A DNA stretch of 11,125 bases from an uncultured Porphyromonadaceae bacterium. GTDB lineage: Bacteria; Bacteroidota; Bacteroidia; Bacteroidales; Muribaculaceae. The notes under the pieces are model-generated. The model did no database searches, was not told the origin of the DNA, and worked only from the letters and a program-made list of their open reading frames with translations. Positions 8,901 through 11,125 of the stretch are shown piece by piece; position 1 is the stretch's first letter; each line of letters begins with the position of its first letter. The stretch covers positions 1-11,125 of the forward strand of contig URMA01000096.1 in NCBI GenBank assembly GCA_900548875.1, in the 5' to 3' direction. The translations under genes and the position numbers were made by a program.

Positions 8901-9244
8901 TCTCCACCTCTGTAATGAAATTCGATGTGTGCTGTCCCTTTTTCCAGTAAAATTGGCTTTTTGGTTACAAGGTAGTCGTCGGCATCTGCTTCCACATAAG
9001 TATGGCAGCAAATATATCCGGGATTCCCGTCAAAACCTTTTTCTCTGTAACTAATCCAACTGTTGTTGTCATTGTTGTTGTCAATGACAGTCCATTGAGA
9101 CTCTTCGGAATCCAAGTCATATTCTTTGGGAAAAGATTCCTTGAATGGTGGCAAGAATGCATCACTGCTGTTGTTGCTGCCAGTAACTGACAGAACGGAC
9201 ATAAATGCTGTTAGGAGTGTAATAGTCGTTTTCATAAAAATCAT
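5921..9244 (-). CDS. Large secreted multi-module beta-sandwich protein with T9SS type A sorting domain
   Basis: The 1107-residue product has a signal peptide (about 1-22) and then only beta-rich modules. A choice-of-anchor-J/cleaved-adhesin-like jelly roll covers about 36-192 and a CARDB-like Ig module about 205-305. A second jelly roll covers about 312-452 and a second CARDB-like module about 455-567. Residues about 575-722 form another beta region with no family I can name, then come a CARDB-like module (730-835) and the clearest choice-of-anchor-J module (837-1021, with NDWLISPKL and FLIDDIHV). Residues about 1034-1107 match the type A Por sorting domain (IQGFEIIGLSGQPLL, VPGIYICNI, final KIIIE), so the protein should cross the outer membrane by T9SS and be anchored or released there. 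No protease or glycosidase motif is seen; adhesion or ligand binding is the best guess. ATG at 9235 (MKTT...) is an equally plausible start. The regulator gene lies 96 bases upstream on the same strand. Confidence 0.85.
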   Translation of the reverse strand: MIFMKTTITLLTAFMSVLSVTGSNNSSDAFLPPFKESFPKEYDLDSEESQWTVIDNNNDNNSWISYREKGFDGNPGYICCHTYVEADADDYLVTKKPILLEKGTAHIEFHYRGGDGILGETNTESFDVLYGNTNDIAQMQKIASYENFNIGKWTLSYVDFEIPENGKYYIAFQAKSKANNNRVSLDNITIDNGQYNKIPEMEAAAMLLPKLKYPYSQSEKIGIYLKNNGFGSTNEIKAAFNIKKDGKETGYTTENISTTINPQESKNIYFNNTVDFSEPGTYYVTVVAQSTNEKYQYNDTCHSILRNIEPATLPYSITFKDLNEDELFWYPINEGGWTYNSTTYKSFSPNELLASSFFNLKNKTYQLCIEYSSGNWGFPDPITEDFEILLGASDTDISEWKVIHTEKDAYTEFSTKNLVIDIDIPKEGYYAIGIRTTKSNAFDLYAVQVYEKQEHDVEILTLNPDNFARILPYDQVVNPNSQESLRIANNGQTDESAIVTVFQNEMKIYETPAFTIAANDTIDYTIPLQYQDLKIGDFVNLKIDIQIENEDTKPENNSITRTFSISKDEYAFDNITNFTQSVGDKQASCGYGKVFGINHTDTISGVKIAFDQQEQNVPFKLNIYTVDQQNIARLIMTKDLERNKDAGYQSFEFAPIRVETGKYFIEVAQKGTSYMGLCYEKDEKGSYDIKSSWMYNEEYFNPDSIFNTSGHWLGIRPIFQDNTAPTEIDLEAVEFITPADKNLMLNNEPVKVIYKSNGYKQLENIQFKCLVDNQPADEYIVEKIIPYQESFEVNFEVDLTQLGTRTITVYPVIENDENKENDTISKSVESIEEGDPYIMDFELCTDFATDRLNPRWQSIDKDGGITGGYSVALFPITWPGWNLPFGFVAFDPQKTTPIAPDFFEKGYQGEQFGASFFIQSGEANNDWLISPKLQLGENPSVNFLARSQSTAYGAETYNVLVSTTGTEESDFVKIGETREASEKWERIEIPLSEYKNQKVHIAIQCISQDKFIFLIDDIHVVKDNASVNINTTPTYQIYISDNILHVYSSDQEIQGFEIIGLSGQPLLKKDISQNNIHYALDNIVPGIYICNIIFNNGLRQTEKIIIE

Positions 9245-9262
9245 TTGAATAAAAAACTATTA

Positions 9263-9293
9263 CAAAATACAGAATTATTTGACTGATAATCAA
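9263..9293 (-). promoter_or_regulatory. Possible promoter of the T9SS cargo gene
   Basis: On the minus strand TTG (9293-9291) is followed after 21 bases by TATTTTG (9269-9263). This resembles the Bacteroidota TTTG-N19-21-TAnnTTTG promoter, with a shortened -33 element and one base missing in the -7 spacer. The predicted start of transcription would leave a leader of only about 10-20 bases. No clear terminator separates this gene from the regulator upstream, so read-through is also possible. Confidence 0.3.
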
Positions 9294-9340
9294 GCCTAAT
9301 ATTTTTCGAATTTATCAATTTGCCGAAAATGTAAAAAATA

Positions 9341-11005
9341 CTATGACTTGAGAAAATGGGTGATAGTCTTTTTGTAGGCGGAAGGAGTCATTCCAATTTG
9401 CTCTTGAAACAGTTTGTAGAAAGTTGAAACGGAGTTAAATCCTAAATCTTTATAGAGTGCTTTTAAAGGATATTCTTGTGTTTGGGGATTTGATAAGATT
9501 CTTACTGCTTCTTGAATGCGATAATTGTTGATGAATTGTGTATAATTCATACCAGCTTTATCGTTGATGACTTGTGACAAGTAGGTACGGTTGGTGTTTA
9601 GTCTTTCAGCAAGTTTATCCCTTGTCAATTCGCAGTCTTTATATATTTTTTGCTCGTCCATCAGAAGGCAAATTGTATTGAATAACTGCTCGGATTTTTC
9701 ATCCGATAGGGTTGATGGTTTTTCCTGGGGACGATTGAGAAGTTGTTCTTCTCTTTTTATTGCCTCTTGATTCTGACGCACAATGGCTTTATAAAGTTGA
9801 TTTTTTCTATAGTAGAAATAAATGAAAATTCCGAATGAAAATAATATGAAAAAAAGTGTTGCCCATAGATATGTGTTCTTTTTGGATTCTTCTTTGAATA
9901 AACTTTCCTGAAATTCTGCATTTTGTTTGTGCTTTTCGATATTGTAGATAGTTTTTAACTCATTCATTGAGTGCTGTTTCTGTATGTTGTATACAGAGTC
10001 ATACGCAATGTGGTATGCTTTATAGACTGCTAAGGCTTCTTTTGTTTTTCCTATTGCTTCATAATTAAGTGATTGGAGTTTAAGTAGATATGGATAGTAT
10101 GAATTTATGTTATAATGTTTCATCTGTTTCAACGCTTTGTTGATTGTGTCAATTGATTCATTGTATTTATGTTGTGCATACAAAACATGTGAATATGAAA
10201 CATATATTTCCATTAATGTTGATGCTTGGGCGTTGGCTGATTCTGCTAAGGCCATATTTAAATATTCAATGGCTTTTGAATATTGTTTTGTTTCAAGGAA
10301 TATCTGTCCGTAAAGTTTATAGATAGAACTTTTTTCTTGATAATTCTCTTGTTGTGAGATTTGTTCTGCTATTTTTAGATATTCCAGAGCTTGTGTCGGT
10401 CGTTTTTTGTAAAGAAGAAAATTTGCACACTGATATGCCCCTAGGAATGTAAGTTGTTTATTTTTGTGTGCTACGGCCCAATTGTAGCAGTTTTGTGCAT
10501 AATCAATTCCGGTAGTGTCTTTTAGTATCAATGCTATTTCTGCCAAATTCGATTCAATTTTCGCTTGTTTGGAGAAATCTTTTGTTTGGGTTGCAAGCAT
10601 CAATCCTTTGTTGAAGAATTGTTGGGCAAGTATGTAGGAGGATTGGTTGGCATATTGTATGCCATATCCGTTGTATATGGCTAGCAATAACGTGTCGTTT
10701 TTGATCTTTTTTGCCAACTTTTCTGCTTCTTCAAGTTGTTGCATTCCGATAGCACCGTTTCCTAATAATATATTGGAAACTCCTGCATAGTGTATGGCAT
10801 AAGCTTGATAATATTCGTTATTTTCTTTTTGGGCTAAAGAAAGCAGATCTGTTGATATTTGAAGAGTTTTCCGATGGTCCGATTGTTCTGTGGATTTTAT
10901 GCATTGCCATTTGAGGCTGTCAAGTGTCGACTTGTTGCCATAAGAATAGTTGAAAGATAAGATAAATAAGAAAGATATGTACAATATTTTGTATTGGATA
11001 TTCAT
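9341..11005 (-). CDS. Membrane one-component regulator: TPR sensor, one transmembrane helix, AraC-type HTH
   Basis: The 554-residue protein has an N-terminal signal sequence or anchor (1-23). About eight degenerate tetratricopeptide repeats cover 30-340, for example YSKAIEYLNMALAES at 242-256 and KTKEALAVYKAYHIAYDSV at 320-338. A short coiled region is followed by one transmembrane helix (about 379-399, WATLFFILFSFGIFIYFYY) and a charged juxtamembrane coil. The C-terminal AraC/XylS domain spans about 440-554; HTH1 is near LTRDKLAERLNTNRTYLSQVI (460-480) and HTH2 near LKALYKDLGFNSVSTFYKLF (514-533), followed by GMTPSAYKK. TPRs are thus predicted in the periplasm and the DNA-binding domain in the cytoplasm. 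There is no histidine kinase or receiver domain, so signalling must pass directly through the membrane helix. The natural candidate target is the T9SS cargo gene just downstream; autoregulation is also possible. The stop lies 96 bases before that gene's start. Confidence 0.9.
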   Translation of the reverse strand: MNIQYKILYISFLFILSFNYSYGNKSTLDSLKWQCIKSTEQSDHRKTLQISTDLLSLAQKENNEYYQAYAIHYAGVSNILLGNGAIGMQQLEEAEKLAKKIKNDTLLLAIYNGYGIQYANQSSYILAQQFFNKGLMLATQTKDFSKQAKIESNLAEIALILKDTTGIDYAQNCYNWAVAHKNKQLTFLGAYQCANFLLYKKRPTQALEYLKIAEQISQQENYQEKSSIYKLYGQIFLETKQYSKAIEYLNMALAESANAQASTLMEIYVSYSHVLYAQHKYNESIDTINKALKQMKHYNINSYYPYLLKLQSLNYEAIGKTKEALAVYKAYHIAYDSVYNIQKQHSMNELKTIYNIEKHKQNAEFQESLFKEESKKNTYLWATLFFILFSFGIFIYFYYRKNQLYKAIVRQNQEAIKREEQLLNRPQEKPSTLSDEKSEQLFNTICLLMDEQKIYKDCELTRDKLAERLNTNRTYLSQVINDKAGMNYTQFINNYRIQEAVRILSNPQTQEYPLKALYKDLGFNSVSTFYKLFQEQIGMTPSAYKKTITHFLKS

Positions 11006-11025
11006 ATAAAGTCAATATTGAAGCC

Positions 11026-11033
11026 CAAATGTA
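11026..11033 (-). promoter_or_regulatory. -7 promoter element of the TPR-AraC regulator gene
   Basis: The minus strand reads TACATTTG here, an exact match to the Bacteroidota -7 consensus TAnnTTTG. It lies 20 bases upstream of the ATG at 11005, so the mRNA leader would be very short. A -33 TTTG at the usual distance is not present; the region holds an A/T run (about 11050-11057) instead. Confidence 0.5.
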
Positions 11034-11070
11034 CAAATAAAAATGATAATAAAAAAAGGCAAGCTGTTGC

Positions 11071-11125
11071 GAGGGCACTGAAAAAGTAATCACAATTCAG
11101 TCCACTCTGCAGAGTAACTAAAAAT
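11071..11125. other. Possible edge of an insertion sequence (weak)
   Basis: The sequence from GAGGGCACTGAAAAAG (11071-11085) to the window end is not explained by any gene inside the window. Its style resembles termini of Bacteroidota insertion sequences from my general recollection, not from a comparison. On the minus strand a frame is open from the window edge for 11 codons (ending AEWTEL) to a TGA at 11092-11090, which could be the end of a coding sequence outside the window. It also contains a perfect 12-base palindrome, ACTCTGCAGAGT, at 11104-11115. It could equally be ordinary intergenic DNA. Confidence 0.2.

Noticed and set aside
1..11125. CRISPR array, tRNA or rRNA genes
   Set aside because: No regularly spaced repeats and no cloverleaf or rRNA-like segments were seen on either strand.

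Overview
The window looks like a member of the Bacteroidales (phylum Bacteroidota). The evidence is a CarboxypepD_reg/TonB-box outer-membrane receptor, a lipoprotein with an acidic stretch just after the lipid cysteine, a C-terminal type IX secretion (T9SS) sorting tail, a TPR-membrane-AraC one-component regulator, weak ribosome binding sites, and a promoter element matching the Bacteroidota TAnnTTTG consensus. The genus cannot be fixed from the sequence alone.

Layout, left to right. (1) Positions 1-414 hold the C-terminal part of an EFR1-type 4Fe-4S ferredoxin, plus strand. Its reading frame breaks inside the second cluster motif, and the break is explained exactly by loss of one copy of a 5-bp tandem repeat. 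A strong terminator follows at 463-506. (2) Positions 687-5755 form a three-gene plus-strand operon: a TonB-dependent receptor, a probably surface-exposed beta-helix lipoprotein, and an exported phosphatase related to type 5 (purple) acid phosphatase in which the colour-giving tyrosine ligand is replaced by histidine. A hairpin with a UUCG loop ends the operon. There is no SusD and no glycan-degrading enzyme, so a role in phosphorus or phosphorylated-substrate acquisition is the best inference. (3) Positions 5781-5894 lie between convergent genes and hold two back-to-back terminators. (4) Positions 5921-11005, minus strand, encode a regulator (periplasmic TPRs, one membrane helix, cytoplasmic AraC HTH) followed downstream by a 1107-residue T9SS cargo protein built only of beta-sandwich/jelly-roll modules. 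The regulator may control the cargo gene. (5) The right end, beyond about 11070, may be the edge of an insertion sequence, but this is weak.

Base composition changes at the convergent junction. Sampled 60-base blocks are about 48-55% G+C in the left operon and about 37-38% in the right pair, so the right-hand module may have a different history.
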